Source: Lepeophtheirus salmonis
Taxonomy: Eukaryota; Arthropoda; Copepoda; Siphonostomatoida; Caligidae
Direction: 5' to 3'
DNA: 64,000 nt
Assembly (NCBI RefSeq): GCF_016086655.4
Contig: NC_052136.2
Location: 46,182,492 to 46,246,491, forward strand
The position numbers and the translations under genes are program-made. Within the stretch, counting starts at the first letter, position 1. Every line of letters begins with the position of its first letter. Positions 47,181 through 58,400 of the stretch are shown here, piece after piece. The notes under the pieces were generated by a model. That model was not told where the DNA came from, did no database searches, and saw only the letters and a list, made by a program, of their open reading frames with translations.

Positions 47181-47643
47181 TAAACAAAGAACTATTTATT
47201 CTAAGTAGAGTATTATTGGTATAGTTCTACATACTTAATTAATACAGATCAAGACAGTTAAGGATTATTTTCATTACTTATTTACAGGTATGATAAATGA
47301 ATGCTTCTAATGTGAGGTACATTATAAATATACTATAGCTTCATACTTTGACTATGTTAACCCATCCTATTAGCGCACGTTTTTACTTCATCATATTGTA
47401 GAATAAAGGATGATTATTTAATATAAAAATAAATTATTAGCAAACAACGCAATAATACGCCTTCAATAGCGTTAGTCCTTTTAAATCTCAGGAATTACAA
47501 AATAGTTTTATGAGGATTTATTAATTTATGTATCAGTAAATTTCGCTGCAAACTTTTTACTGCCAGAGAGTTCAACAAATTTACATCTACTTGAAGAAAG
47601 TTTACCATGAGAAACTGTACCTCGCAAAGAACCTTACACTCCG

Positions 47644-47997
47644 GCAACGAAGTTATGTTTTCGCCTTGGTTTGTTTGTCTGTTTATATGCAGTATTACAG
47701 AAAAAGTTACGGATCGATTTTAGTGAACATTGTAGGAAGGTTATATATGTTAACAGTAAGAAGAAATAGATTTTAAAAGGTCAAGGTAAAGGGCACACAA
47801 AATGTTTTTGTTATTTTAAAGCAAGATTACGGTAAAAATTACAAATCGATTTTGGTAAAACTTAAAAGAACGTTTATTTAATAGTAAGAGACATCATTGA
47901 TCATAACTTTTGGACAACTTGAGATGTTACATAGCTCCAATAAAAATTTAATTTTTATGGGAAAAAATGTTAAATGGAGGTATGGTTTCTACCGAGT
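47644..47997 (+). repeat. Half of foldback element A with internal duplication
   Basis: Left-arm sequence: 'cgaagttatgttttcgccttgg', 'ttgtttgtctgttta'. The conserved core is present twice: 'cagtattacagaaaaagttacggatcgattttagtgaac' (about 47690) and 'gcaagattacggtaaaaattacaaatcgattttggtaaaac' (about 47821). A small segmental duplication inside one arm explains its greater length compared with 29625-29842. Confidence 0.6.
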
Positions 47998-49099
47998 GAT
48001 CATTTTGATTAAAAATTATTACAAATTTTGTATTTGACAAAATAAATTATTATTTGTTTTTTTAGAAGAAAAAATTCAAAAGGCGGATTAACAATTACAT
48101 TTACTAAAAAAGTACAATGAATAAATTAATCAGACGTAATTATACAATGACTACTTCATAGTTTTATTTTTTTTGCTTATAAATGGGATGCATCGGTCCT
48201 TAATGTGGGACTTAGAATCGTTCCCGCTCCTCTTAAGGTGAATTAATATATTGTCGCTTAACGCAGCTTTTTGCAAACTCCTTCCATCTTTTAGTAATTG
48301 TTATTTTTAAGGCCTTCTTTATATCACCCTTATATATGGCCTTTCAACACAATCTCACTTATTTTGTATTAAATGATATATTTTGCATGCATAAATACAA
48401 TATATATATCATTTAAGACTAATTGTCTCTGCTATGCCCAACAATGGAGGCCTTGATTGTTCAACTTCGTTGTGAAAAAGATATTGTAAATAATAAAAAA
48501 TAAAAGAAGTAAGGAAATTGAAAAAAAAAAAAAAAAAGGTGTTAAGCGATAAGGTATGAACTAACCTTGAAGGCCGCCCCAAATTTGTTAGGTCCCTCTA
48601 CAAGGCATAATTACGACTTTCATTACATTAATGAAAAAGTAATACAATTTGTTAGTTGAAAAAAAAAAAAAAAAATACGATAATAGAAAGATAAATTTAT
48701 CATTTGTATATCTAAATAAAGTAAAAACTAGTCCAAAAGCCAACTTTTCAAGCCGTGTCACTGCATTAAGTAGTTTTCAAATTAAGAATTGTTACCAAAA
48801 TCGGAAATGGGAAACTATAGAATATCTGCACTAAGTGCTCACTTTTTCATTTCCCCTTGTGTGATCACTCAATATAGGTTGGACGGAATATTCAAAAATA
48901 GCAAACATATGTAATTACGTTGTGCATTTAATTTTACCGTGTCTAATTGAGGACCCAAAACTTGGACTAGCATTTAATTTCGATTTTATCCCTGTTATTA
49001 CTAATTATGAAGTTTCAGGTTGCATTACGCAACAAAGCGACAGCTAAAACAAAACAAAAAAAGATGTGTTGTACTTATCCCTTGTACCACAATCTAAAA
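47998..49099. other. AT-rich non-coding stretch
   Basis: A higher-complexity patch at about 48180-48360 (ctcctcttaaggtgaatta, cgcttaacgcagctttttgcaaactccttcc) has an open minus-strand frame (GRSLQKAALSDNILIHLK...) with no recognised family. Poly-A runs near 48521-48537 and 48660-48675. Nothing else. Confidence 0.5.
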
Positions 49100-49432
49100 A
49101 TGTCGGAACATCAACAGAAAAGGTCACGTGTGTGATATCTTATTCGTGCCCGTATCAGTGCCAAGAAGGAGGCCGTTGGCATCTCTAGATGCCTACAACA
49201 TCAAGAAGCCAATTACAGCCCTATAAAGCCAAGAAGAGCCAAAAATTCTACGGCAACAATATGGCTGACTTCAGGCCTGCCCCCATGGGACATTCCTCCA
49301 GTCCTGATCTCAATCTCTAAGACTTTACAGTTTGGAACGTCTTGGAGAAGAATGTCAGCCGTACCTTTCAATCTGTTTACTGCTGTGTCTAGGCTGTTAT
49401 TTATTGCATATGAAGGATATCAGATTGAGTAA
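49100..49432 (+). pseudogene. Coreless Tc1/mariner transposase relic
   Basis: ATG at 49100 opens an N-terminal helix-turn-helix remnant (MSEHQQKRSRV, stop, ...ARISAKKEAVGIS). A short gap follows, and then the C-terminal block 'SSSPDLNL, stop, DFTVWNVLEKNV' in another frame (49294-49355). The last residues, RLLFIAYEGYQIE with TAA at 49430-49432, match the usual transposase end and are back in the starting frame. The first two catalytic Asp regions are missing. The normal gene is about 1 kb; only about 333 bp remain. Terminal repeats not identified. Confidence 0.7.
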
Positions 49433-51539
49433 AACTTTTAGCTTAGTATAATACTTAAACATATCACAAATTTATTTATTTTGAGGGTGTCTTTTCTTGA
49501 TACCATAAAAATCACGATTTTTTTTAATTTAGTAACGCTACTACGAGTATAAGGTTTGGGTCCTCGCTGAAGAAATGAGACAAAAATAAAAAGTGTTACA
49601 ATTGTCCCCAGTCTTCCAGTTGTTCAACAAACAATATGTATTTTAAGCTGGATATGAGTCATTATTAGAGAAAAGGATCAAGTATTTTCTAAATATGTTC
49701 TGCTGGGCCTTATGCACGTGCAAACTACCACACAAATATACGGATACCCTCTGATTGTAACTGATGTACACACTACACATATTATGTACATAGAGTTAAC
49801 ATTAATATATTACACTTGTCAATCAAAGTTATTTGCAATATCGCTGGATTTGCAAATAGTATATTTTATGCTAAATAAATCATGTTAAATACTTTGTAGG
49901 CTAATGATAACCAACACGGTTGAGTTCCTAATTCCTCAACCTCCACTACTGTTTCAACTATATCAGCTACTTACATACATACTTTTTAATAGCGGCTTAT
50001 AATACATATAGGCTCTGACAACATAATTTTATTTTTCCAAAAGGCTAAAAAACAAGTTTCATAAATTAGAAAAGTTTTAATTTTGGTTCATAATGATAGT
50101 ACACATTTAAAATTTTGTATCAGATACTGCATCTTCCATACATTGAATAAACCGAACTTATATATAGTAATACCCGGTTATTTTTCCATTTTTTTGTTTC
50201 TCTTTAAATAACGTTTCACTGAGAGGTTTTAAAGAAATAATTATTTTTTATAAAAAGATTGGATTGGCAAAAATGTTGGGTTTTCCGGAATAAGTCCAGT
50301 TTCAATTACCCAATGTTAAATCCTAACAATAGTACTTTTCTGGGGTATTTAGTCACGTCGAGGTAAAATTAATTTTTAGCAATATAAAGTATGAGCATCA
50401 ATGATCAAATTAAGTATTTCTTTACTAATTTTCTTTTATACTTTTATAGTATTTTTATTTTTTGCAGACACCTTTATTCAATATTTTCTACAGCTGTAGT
50501 CACAACTTTTTTTCAATTTGTTTCTTCTCTTTTTGAAAGTAAAGATTTCGAGAGACAAATAAGCTTTTTGTGATGTAAAAGGTAATTTTCTGTTTTTAGT
50601 TGTATTTTTTGGTATTGTTTCTGTTTCAGGTGCGTGGAGCAGCAAACTTGATTTTTTGAAGTCATTGAAAAGAGTTACAAGCTGAAGTTGAATGATAAAA
50701 AAAGTTATTTCAGTTATATTTTATTTCTTCCTTAATTAAAATTAAATTTCGGTACATTCAATGCTTGTTTTAAATGTGCATACAATTTCTAAGATGCGTT
50801 TTTATTGATGACCACAAAAAAGCTTTGGTTCTAAAAGTTTCGTGAATTAAAATAGTTCGCAAAATAAAACATGTTATATATAGTATCAAATGGCGTAATC
50901 TAATTTCCAATTTGTTCGTCCATTCAATTTTTTAAAATGAAAGTATTATGCTCCAATAATCTCTAATTACTTCATATATCAATAAACAATCTAAATGAAA
51001 GCGGAAAGTATTTACCCTACTTTCATAAACCGATAGAACAATCTCCCTACTCAACTTATTCCCTAATTGGTGGGTTGCAAAAATTAGAAAAAAAAAATAC
51101 AAACTAGTGGAGGTCGATATGAGTCATAAAGGCTTTTACTTAGTGTATTTTGATTGCTGAGTCGAAGGAAATACCTCCCACTATTTCGTTTTTGATTGGA
51201 AGATTAGAAATTTCTTCCTATATGTTGCTTTTTATTTTTTTGCAAGTTACATATAGATTATACGCTACTAAAGTATTTCTTTATTTATCTTATATTTACT
51301 AGCATAGTCATATTTTCAACTTCATGTAACGGCTATAAAAAAATTAAAATCCCTTTAACACCTACATGGGTATCTATATTGAATACTACTTGATCTCAAA
51401 GGAAAAGAGTGATATTCGAATTAAATAAATGATCATATAATCGTTTATAATATGACCTGAACGCTTGTATATTTTTTTTCTACTGATCAATCTGAAGAGT
51501 TGTTTTTTTATTTTTATATTCCTAAGCATTTATCACTAT
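49433..51539. other. AT-rich non-coding stretch
   Basis: No clear gene. At 50620-50690 a tract 'tattgtttctgtttcag' is followed by a frame AWSSKLDFLKSLKRVTS and a stop, which could be a terminal coding exon; the evidence is a single splice-site-like string, so it is not listed as a gene. Confidence 0.5.
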
Positions 51540-51780
51540 TCTTTAATTCATAAAGAAATAATGAGAAAGAGTAACCTTGATGAATTATTTGTACAAGTAT
51601 TTCTTGGAGTCGGAGTAGAATTGAGGATTGACATAAGAGTAATTTCTGCCTATGTTTTTGCTAGATACGGGAAGGGATTTGTGTCTTTGCGACCAACTAA
51701 TCGAATAAAACGTAATGACAGCTAAGCTTATTTTCTCCCAAGCATTCTTCAAATTGTCATGGTTACGATGTCATTTTTGG
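51540..51780 (+). repeat. CAGCTAAGC dispersed repeat, copy (plus)
   Basis: 'ggagtagaattgaggattgacataagagtaatttctgcctatg', 'gctagatacgggaagggatttgtg', 'accaactaatcgaataaaacgtaatgacagctaagc', 'cattcttcaaattgtcatggttac'. A partial second copy, 'attatgacagctaagcagctttcctc', follows at about 52028-52120. Confidence 0.65.
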
Positions 51781-52027
51781 TTTCTTAAATTTTACATATC
51801 GACAAGTCATTTTGTATACTCTTCTTGTAAAAAATACGAAACATCCCTATCAAAATACATCCAAATACACGTATAATTACTCACCATTTTTCTTAAACTT
51901 CTATGAAGAAAAGGTTTATTATCTATAAAAATTGCGTTATTTAGGCTCCTAATATCTTTGGTACCTAAGGAATAGGATTTCTGAGTATTTCCTTTCCATC
52001 ACGGAGGCTTCCAGGTGTTACAATAAA

Positions 52028-52120
52028 ATATTATGACAGCTAAGCAGCTTTCCTCGCACACATTCTTACTAAATTAATTTTTGAATTCTTTTATTCTTAT
52101 ATACCGACAAAACACATTTC
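52028..52120 (+). repeat. CAGCTAAGC repeat, partial copy
   Basis: Retains only the 'ttatgacagctaagcagctttcctcgcacacattctta' part and the following 'tatataccgacaaaacac', also seen as 'acatatcgacaagtc' after 51780. Confidence 0.5.
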
Positions 52121-52130
52121 ATACTACCCT

Positions 52131-52598
52131 GTACGAGAGTAGTCTGAAAAGTTTCCTACCACAATGTGAATATGGTAGCAATTGTAAATAAAAGTTAGTC
52201 ACATCTATGTAGCATCGGTTAACAGTTATTCACCAAAATTTCAGACATTTTGGAAGCACAGTTGTTATGTAACAGTCGTTTGAGTTACTTGATGTGAGAG
52301 TTTTTGTGGAAATCGACAAAATTAAATATCGCTCTATTGGTGCAGTTTAAGCACAATCAATCCAAATTTTGGTGCCGATTCATTACTGTTGATGAAACTT
52401 GGATACACCATTATACCCCCAAAACAAAAATACAGTCCAAACAGTGGACTGCAAAAATTTCTTTCAAATAAAGAGGAAATCATCTTCGTGAACAATTTTG
52501 CAGAGAAAAATGCTGAGTACTATTTAGACGGGTTACAAAGATGGGAGCATCGATGGCAGAAGTTTGTTGAATTACATGGAGACTATGTTGAAAATTAA
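52131..52598 (+). pseudogene. Mariner transposase relic with two internal deletions
   Basis: 'gtacgagagtagtctgaaaagtttc' at 52131 resembles a mariner terminal repeat. A short N-terminal piece (FVEIDKIKYRSIG, from about 52305) jumps to the first catalytic block (FITVDETWIHHYTPKTKIQS, about 52377-52440; Asp of VDETW kept). That in turn jumps, in another frame, to the C-terminal tail (YYLDGLQRWEHRWQKFVELH..., stop at 52596-52598). The second and third catalytic acids are absent. VDETW and the WxxRWxKxxELxGxYVE tail are hallmarks of mariner DD34D transposases. Confidence 0.8.
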
Positions 52599-53819
52599 AA
52601 TTCAGAAAAAATGTCTTGCATCTTTTCTGAATGTTAGTCATTTTAGTACTTTCAAAATTTTCTTTATACTGACATTTTCATTCCTACTATCAAAACACAT
52701 TTTAAATCAAATAACTTCTTTATTTTAACAGGGAAATTATTGAGGATTGAAGACTATATATAGAAAAGTTCTTAAAAATCTTAAGAAAAATTCTAAAGAA
52801 AATGACCTATGCAAAACTTCATTACGATATGATTCCATCTTCAAGTAGCACATTTTGTTGTTTATTTCGTCAATAAAGATTAAAATACAGCATTAACTAT
52901 TATTTTGTATTTATTAATATGCTATAAATTATTCTAAACTATAAAAAAATATTTTTAAAGTTTTTTATGAAGTTACTTTGTGGAGCAAAAAGAAAGAATA
53001 AAATAAAAATAATTATCATTCCTTTTTAAAAATGTAATAAAAAAATGATTAATGTTGTATTTTAATCTTAAAAATGAAATAAGTAACTTTTTTCTCCTTT
53101 ATAACTTGGAACGATATGTGGTACCAAAAGATGATATTATAGAGCAATTAAATTTTGCATAAGTGATTTTCTTACCATATCAGGTCATCTTTTTGGTCAC
53201 ACATCTCCATAAAATCTCTATTGAGGCAACTGTTTTTTCTTATTTTTATTTTTTTTCAAAAAGTTGGAAGAAAGAAATGAGTCCTTCAGTTTAGGAACTA
53301 AGTAAACGCAGATATTATGTCCATAGAGACACACGCGTCGTATTTTTTTATAAATCCATCGAATCGCAGGGTATTTGTCTACATATATATCTTCTTAATG
53401 ATAATATTTCTCGATATGTAGACTGACATAAAAATGTAGCACTCAGACGACTTGAATACGAATCGTTAAGTTCCAATCTGCCCGATTTGAACTTAACGAT
53501 TAGTATTTTTCTTCTGCACAAGTTGAAATATTTTTACTGTCAAACGTCTGAAGATAGAATTGATAAAATAATGATTACTCACATATTTACCCGTGTTGGT
53601 ACGTCAATAAAAATTATACATATCGTAATTGGCTTTTCAAAGTACTCATGATAATGAGTCAAGAGAGAAAAAGTCAATCAGAAGATGATTCAGAGGTGTT
53701 CATAATCTCATAATTGTTTCTATAAAATATTTTTCTTACAAAATGGTAATTTTATTTAAACAACGTAATAATTGAATCTTAAATGCTTTGAAACCAAATT
53801 ACATATGAGACCCATCACC
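52599..53819. other. AT-rich non-coding stretch
   Basis: Follows the mariner relic; a right terminal repeat is not clearly recognisable. An inverted sequence 'cgaatcgttaagttc...gaacttaacgattag' at about 53460-53502 can form a hairpin. Nothing else recognised. Confidence 0.5.
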
Positions 53820-54158
53820 AAAAAAAAACAAGCTACAATTATTTAAAAAAATAATCAATTTTTGGACTACATGTGTAGATTCTACAACAATTAATCGTCA
53901 ATTTCTAAGTATAAATTGATCTTATTGATCTTTGAAGGCGCTGCAAATAACACTTAAAGTAGCAAAAATTCGTTGGAACAATAAGTTAATTAGAAACTGG
54001 GAAAAATTTTATACAAATTACGTCTCATAAATCAAAATTGAGATTGTAATCTATTGTTAACATTCTTGGGTATCTCAATTTATTCCACCAATTTGAATGC
54101 AATCCCTATAATAATAGGCTAAAATATATCTTTGAAATATTGGACTATATTTATTTTT
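53820..54158 (+). repeat. AACCCTTTGGAGG repeat, copy 6, interrupted
   Basis: 'acaagctacaattatttaaaaaaa', 'gatctttgaaggcgctgcaaataacacttaaagtagcaaaaattcgttgg', 'ttattccaccaatttgaatgcaatccctataa', 'tattggactatatt'. It stops where a TTGTACAAGTT element begins at 54160, the same junction as in copy 4. Confidence 0.6.
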
Positions 54159-54159
54159 C

Positions 54160-54532
54160 ATGTACAAGTTGTTACTTTTATATGAAAATTGTACATGCTG
54201 TAACTTGTATAAGAACAAGATGCAACACAAAAATGAATGGGAAGAAGAGTTATCAAGGAGGAACTTATGCCAAAGATAATGTAAAAATTGAATATTTCTA
54301 GAACAGTTAATAAATATATAGATGATGTAATTACTGACTTTTTGATGTAAATTACTAATTGATAAGTACTCTCTGACACATTATAAATATCAAATACCAA
54401 CACTTATATTACTTATATATACATAATAAATGCCTAATTTTAATCAATCAAAATGTCTGATATCTAATTTTAATGGCAATAAGAAGAAGAAATTGTAACT
54501 TGTACAAAAAGTTTATACAAGTTATAATAAAT
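54160..54532. mobile_element. TTGTACAAGTT palindromic MITE, copy 5
   Basis: Left end 'tgtacaagttgttacttttatatgaaaattgtacatgctgtaacttgtat', right end 'aattgtaacttgtacaaaaagtttatacaagttata'. About 373 bp. Sits at the end of the interrupted repeat 53820-54158. Confidence 0.6.
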
Positions 54533-56145
54533 ACCCTTAGAGTGACGCAACATAAATTCCTTTTTATAGATCTTTTATGACAATTAGGCTGTCGACGTAG
54601 TAGCAGGGTGGGCGTGTTTCAAAAGTTTTTTTTTTTTTATATAAATAAAGTCAGTTGCCATCATACGTTGAAGTAGTGAGAAACGTGGGGTTTCTGTCAA
54701 AATAAATATTGCCCATAATTATTTTGACAAAATATTTTATATCATTAAATTAATTTTAATTTACTTTTTGAGTTTTAAGTGGTGTAATTTCTGAAAATCT
54801 GTTAATTGCTTCAAATTCTAATATTCGAAAAATTTCAATTCATTTTTATGATTTGAAATTTGCAAAATGCTTTGAACACAAATAACTCCAAGGATTATTA
54901 GACTGGAGAGCTACAATTTTGTATCTAATTAACTAATCGTATAATATTAAAAAATAGGGTATGTTTTTAATTAAATTATCAGTTTTTGTATATAAAGTAA
55001 TTACTCCTCCAAAACCTCTTCATGACAAGTTATTTTAAGCGAAACAAAAAATGAAAAAATAACTAGGTATTAAGATATCGAAGTTTGCTTTTTCAGTGTG
55101 TGGATAATGAGGATCTGATATGATTTTCAAAGCTTAGGTAAAACTAAAATTTTAATATGCACTATCAATATGAAACAAAAAAAAACCATTCTTTTTTCAT
55201 AAAACTTGTCTTATTGCCTTTTGGAAGAAGGAAAATAAATAGATTAAGCTTTTCCTGACTTTTGATCTAGATTGTTTTGATGTATGCTCAACCAATATTA
55301 TGTCATATTTAGTATATTTAGAAATAAAATAATCAAAGCAAAAATTATTCTTTATTCCAATTGTTGCAAAAAAAATAAAATATTCAGAAATGTTAATATC
55401 AATAAATACTATCAAAACCAGCATTATATTACAAATAATAATAAAAACAAGGCAAAAAACATTTTCTGTTACTAAAATATATCCAAATATGATAAAATCT
55501 TAGAGGTTATAAACAAAAATATTGTTATATTAAAAAGAAAAAAAATATTTCTGTAGTAAAGTGCAAAATATATTCTTATTATTTAATAGTTTTACTTACT
55601 TTATAAATAAATAAAAAAGACCATATACGGTTGTTGGATATAAATCCAAAAAAAAAAAATCTAAATGATTATATTATTTGTTATAGTTTCCCAGTTTTTA
55701 AGGAAGTGTGCCAATTTACATGAGTGGCTCGTACATTTTTTTTTTTTTTTTTTGCAAATCAATGTTAATTAAATATCATATTATGGCTTGTGTGATGGTT
55801 GGCTTATGCTATTGACTAATCAATCAATCTTGTTTTCTTTATTTTTCTCCTCCACAAGAAGAAATAACTTCATGAGATGTCATCTCCAAAATTAATTTTA
55901 TCAATTGGATTCCATTACATCTCACTTGCAAAAAAAAAAAAAAATGGGTCTAGGAATATATTGTTATTGTATGATGTACATTTTTTCAATATTTTTAACT
56001 TCAGATCTTGTCGATTAAATTATCATAGGAGGAGGGGTTGTGTCAGTCTTTATCTCGGACGGAAGACAGAAGTATCGTCAAGTTCGGTCCTAAATACTTA
56101 TAAAGTTAGGTCATTGATGTCACTAAACTTTTTTATTCAGTTCTC
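54533..56145. other. AT-rich non-coding stretch
   Basis: Poly-T at about 54626-54637 and 55738-55752, poly-A at about 55930-55943. A 91-codon frame at 55877-56152 has no recognisable domain and spans a poly-A run (KKKK), so I do not call it. Confidence 0.6.
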
Positions 56146-56218
56146 TTACTGACAGTCCAACAGTCTTAAGGACCGGTCCCAAAGACTGATAGGACCGGTG
56201 CTAAGACTGGACTGGACC
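56146..56218. repeat. GGACCGGT tandem motif
   Basis: About three units of roughly 21-25 bp: 'agtcttaaggaccggtccca', 'agactgataggaccggtgct', 'agactggactggacca'. GGACCGGTCC is a perfect palindrome. Similar words occur at 7236-7262 and 7465-7512. Confidence 0.55.
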
Positions 56219-56502
56219 AAAATAAGTAATGGCGGACACAAAACTACCTATGATTATATTTAAAGCTATGAAGAAAGGGTATTAAAAGCAAAAGGGATTA
56301 CGTTTCAATTAGTGAACCCTTCATTAATTCCTTTGGGGGTTTATACAGCTCAGAGATTGAAAATTCCTTAAAATATTTTGTGTGTTTCATATTTTTACTC
56401 TCATTCTGAATTTTTCAAATAATAGGTGTAATTCATATAATATGTGCTTAGATATATGGCATTAGATAGATGAGATTTTGCACCAACAAAAACATATTAG
56501 AC

Positions 56503-56875
56503 AGTTTTGTGATTGTTTGACTAAGTATTGTTTGAACGCAAGTCAAAGATGGACACCAGAAAAAAAAAAAATACCCAATATTTTACATTTTTTCTTCAGA
56601 CCAAGCAAAAACCCAAGCCAAAGGTCTAAAAATTTAAATAATATTTAAGGTTCTGATACTATAACATGGTATACATGGTATTTTGGTTTTGTCGATTCCG
56701 TTTCTCTAATGATGATGTCAAAGATGCAAGGTCAATTGTCGAAAATGTGGATAAAGTATGGGAATGGTTGACTCAGACTGTCATAAAGACACTATTTGAT
56801 TACCAAGGAAACAAAGATGAATAAGGAAAAATGTAAATAAATAAATACAATAAAAATAATGGATTTATTTTTACT
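56503..56875 (+). pseudogene. Coreless mariner relic, copy B
   Basis: Partner of 20613-20965. Shared upstream flank GTGATTGTTTGACTAAGTAT and ATG context (aaagatggacacc, ATG at 56549). Shared N-terminal words in degraded form (RFR-like 'tcgattccgtttctct', IVENVDK). The same abrupt join to the tail 'TLFDYQGNKDE' with stop at 56822-56824, and the same downstream 'aaaaataatggatttatttttact'. The coding capacity is gone through frameshifts. Sharing the deletion with copy A indicates that a deleted form was itself mobilised. Confidence 0.6.
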
Positions 56876-57191
56876 TAACCTATTACTTCTTGTATCCCGT
56901 TTTTGGGGGATGGTACTTTAATAGTTTAGTAGTGACTAACAAATTTTAGAACTAATTATTGAGGCTGCAAAGAATGTTTTTATGCGTCTTTACTACTTAT
57001 CGAATCCTACTACATATGTGAAAAAGTGATACAGGAGAATTGTCTTATAATGTAAAGAACATGTGTTGTTTAATAAACATTTATTAATTTTGAAATAATA
57101 ATCTATCCTCTACAGTAGTGATGGGTTGAGTTGATAGATTTTTTATTGAATAAATATCGTTAGCATTTCCCCTTAAAGAAGAATTATCGCC
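56876..57191. other. Non-coding spacer
   Basis: AT-rich spacer with no recognised feature. Confidence 0.5.
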
Positions 57192-57365
57192 TCTCTTAGG
57201 TGTAAATTGTCTTCAAAGTAAATTATGAAATAAATAAGTTCAAATATAATTACAATATTTTCTCTCCAGTAATGCAATTTTAAATATTGAGGGTTCTCCT
57301 CTTTAAAGCTGCAATTCATTTTCTCCCCCCCAAAATCATATAACAAGCCGCTGATATTAAGGTTT
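57192..57365 (-). repeat. GGGGGGGAG dispersed repeat, copy 3 (inverted, partial)
   Basis: The reverse complement gives 'ccttaatatcagcggcttgttatatgattttgggggggagaaaatgaattgcag', 'gaggagaaccctcaatatttaaaattgcattact' and '...ttatttatttcataatttac', matching the first part of 40460-40822. Confidence 0.6.
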
Positions 57366-57544
57366 TAATTCAGTAGTGCCATATATCTCACTCGCAGCTC
57401 GACAATTTGACTAATATTTGGGTGGAATTCAGCTTTACTATAATTACGTTTTATTAGATCAACTGCAAGCAGTCATGAGAGGAAGGAAACTTTAAGCAGA
57501 ACAGTTAATTAAATTAACTAGACCTGGATTAAAAAATCCTCAAC

Positions 57545-58400
57545 AAGGCATTATCCAAATAAATACAGAATTGCTTAAAATCAGATAATAATAATAAAAA
57601 TATTTATTGCTACACTTCATATAGAACCTACAATCAGAAGGTGCACATGTAAAAATAACTTTAACTTTTGGTGCCCTTGCAATAGTTTGCCGGATTAGGT
57701 ATCCTACTGCAGTGCAACCTGGAGGTGTTTTAGGGATAGTGCATTGTTCAACCAGCCCCGATATCTGGATTGATTTATTAAAAAACTGGAGAGGCTGGAG
57801 ACGGAATTTCCTTGAGAAGGTCGAATATTTATCAAGAAGCTGTGTCCGCTCGATCATAAATTTAGGACATTCATAAACCCGATGAATTGGTTCTTCATTT
57901 CTTAAACAACACCCACGACATAGTGGGCTAACTTCATGGTGATAGTGTCGGCATAGGAGACAATTCCGAGTGATAAACTGAGCCAAGGAGTTCAGTTTTC
58001 CTTTCAAAAAAATCCAAAAGATATATCCACCTCTCAACTCTAACTCTTGGGAGCATGGCATGGTTTTAACGACAATATTCCAGGTTTGGTCAAAGTATCT
58101 GCCATTAGTCTATGTAATGGTAAGATACCTCCTCGCTAAGAGATGGCCGAGGATTCCCAACAATTCGGGTAGGAGGTTGATCTAGTGCTCCAGCTTTGGC
58201 TAGCATGTCAACCAACTCATTTCCAGTGACATTACTGAGACCTCTTACCCAGCAGAGGGAAAGAAGGACCTCACAGTCTAACGACCGGAAAAGAGTTTTG
58301 TATCTCGGACAAGGGAACTCTTTCTCTATATTGACCGTAATGCTCGAATTGCTGCTTGAGAGTCTGGCCAGATACAAAATTCTCTAGGACCCTTTCAAAC
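57545..58400 (-). pseudogene. LINE ORF2 3' part: RNase H and C-terminal zinc-knuckle region
   Basis: Minus strand, 5'-truncated, in at least three frames. About 58378-58345 reads PDSQAAIRAL, the RNase H block with a catalytic Asp. After a frameshift, 58300-58190 reads ...LSLCWVRGLSNVTGNELVDM with LAKAGA, containing the GNE.aD block with the last catalytic Asp. The next frame (from 58061) holds FLKGKLNSLAQFITRNCLLC, then CRGCCLRNEEPIHRVYECP, a Cys/His-rich motif typical of the C-terminus of I/Jockey-type LINEs. Reverse transcriptase and endonuclease are absent, as expected for 5' truncation. The 3' end probably lies near 57575-57610 at an AATAAA and TTA-rich tail. Confidence 0.75.

Noticed and set aside
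55877..56152. 91-codon plus-strand ORF
   Set aside because: Crosses a poly-A run, has no recognisable domain, and ends beside a tandem repeat.
58196..58387. 63-codon plus-strand ORF
   Set aside because: Antisense shadow of the LINE RNase H region.
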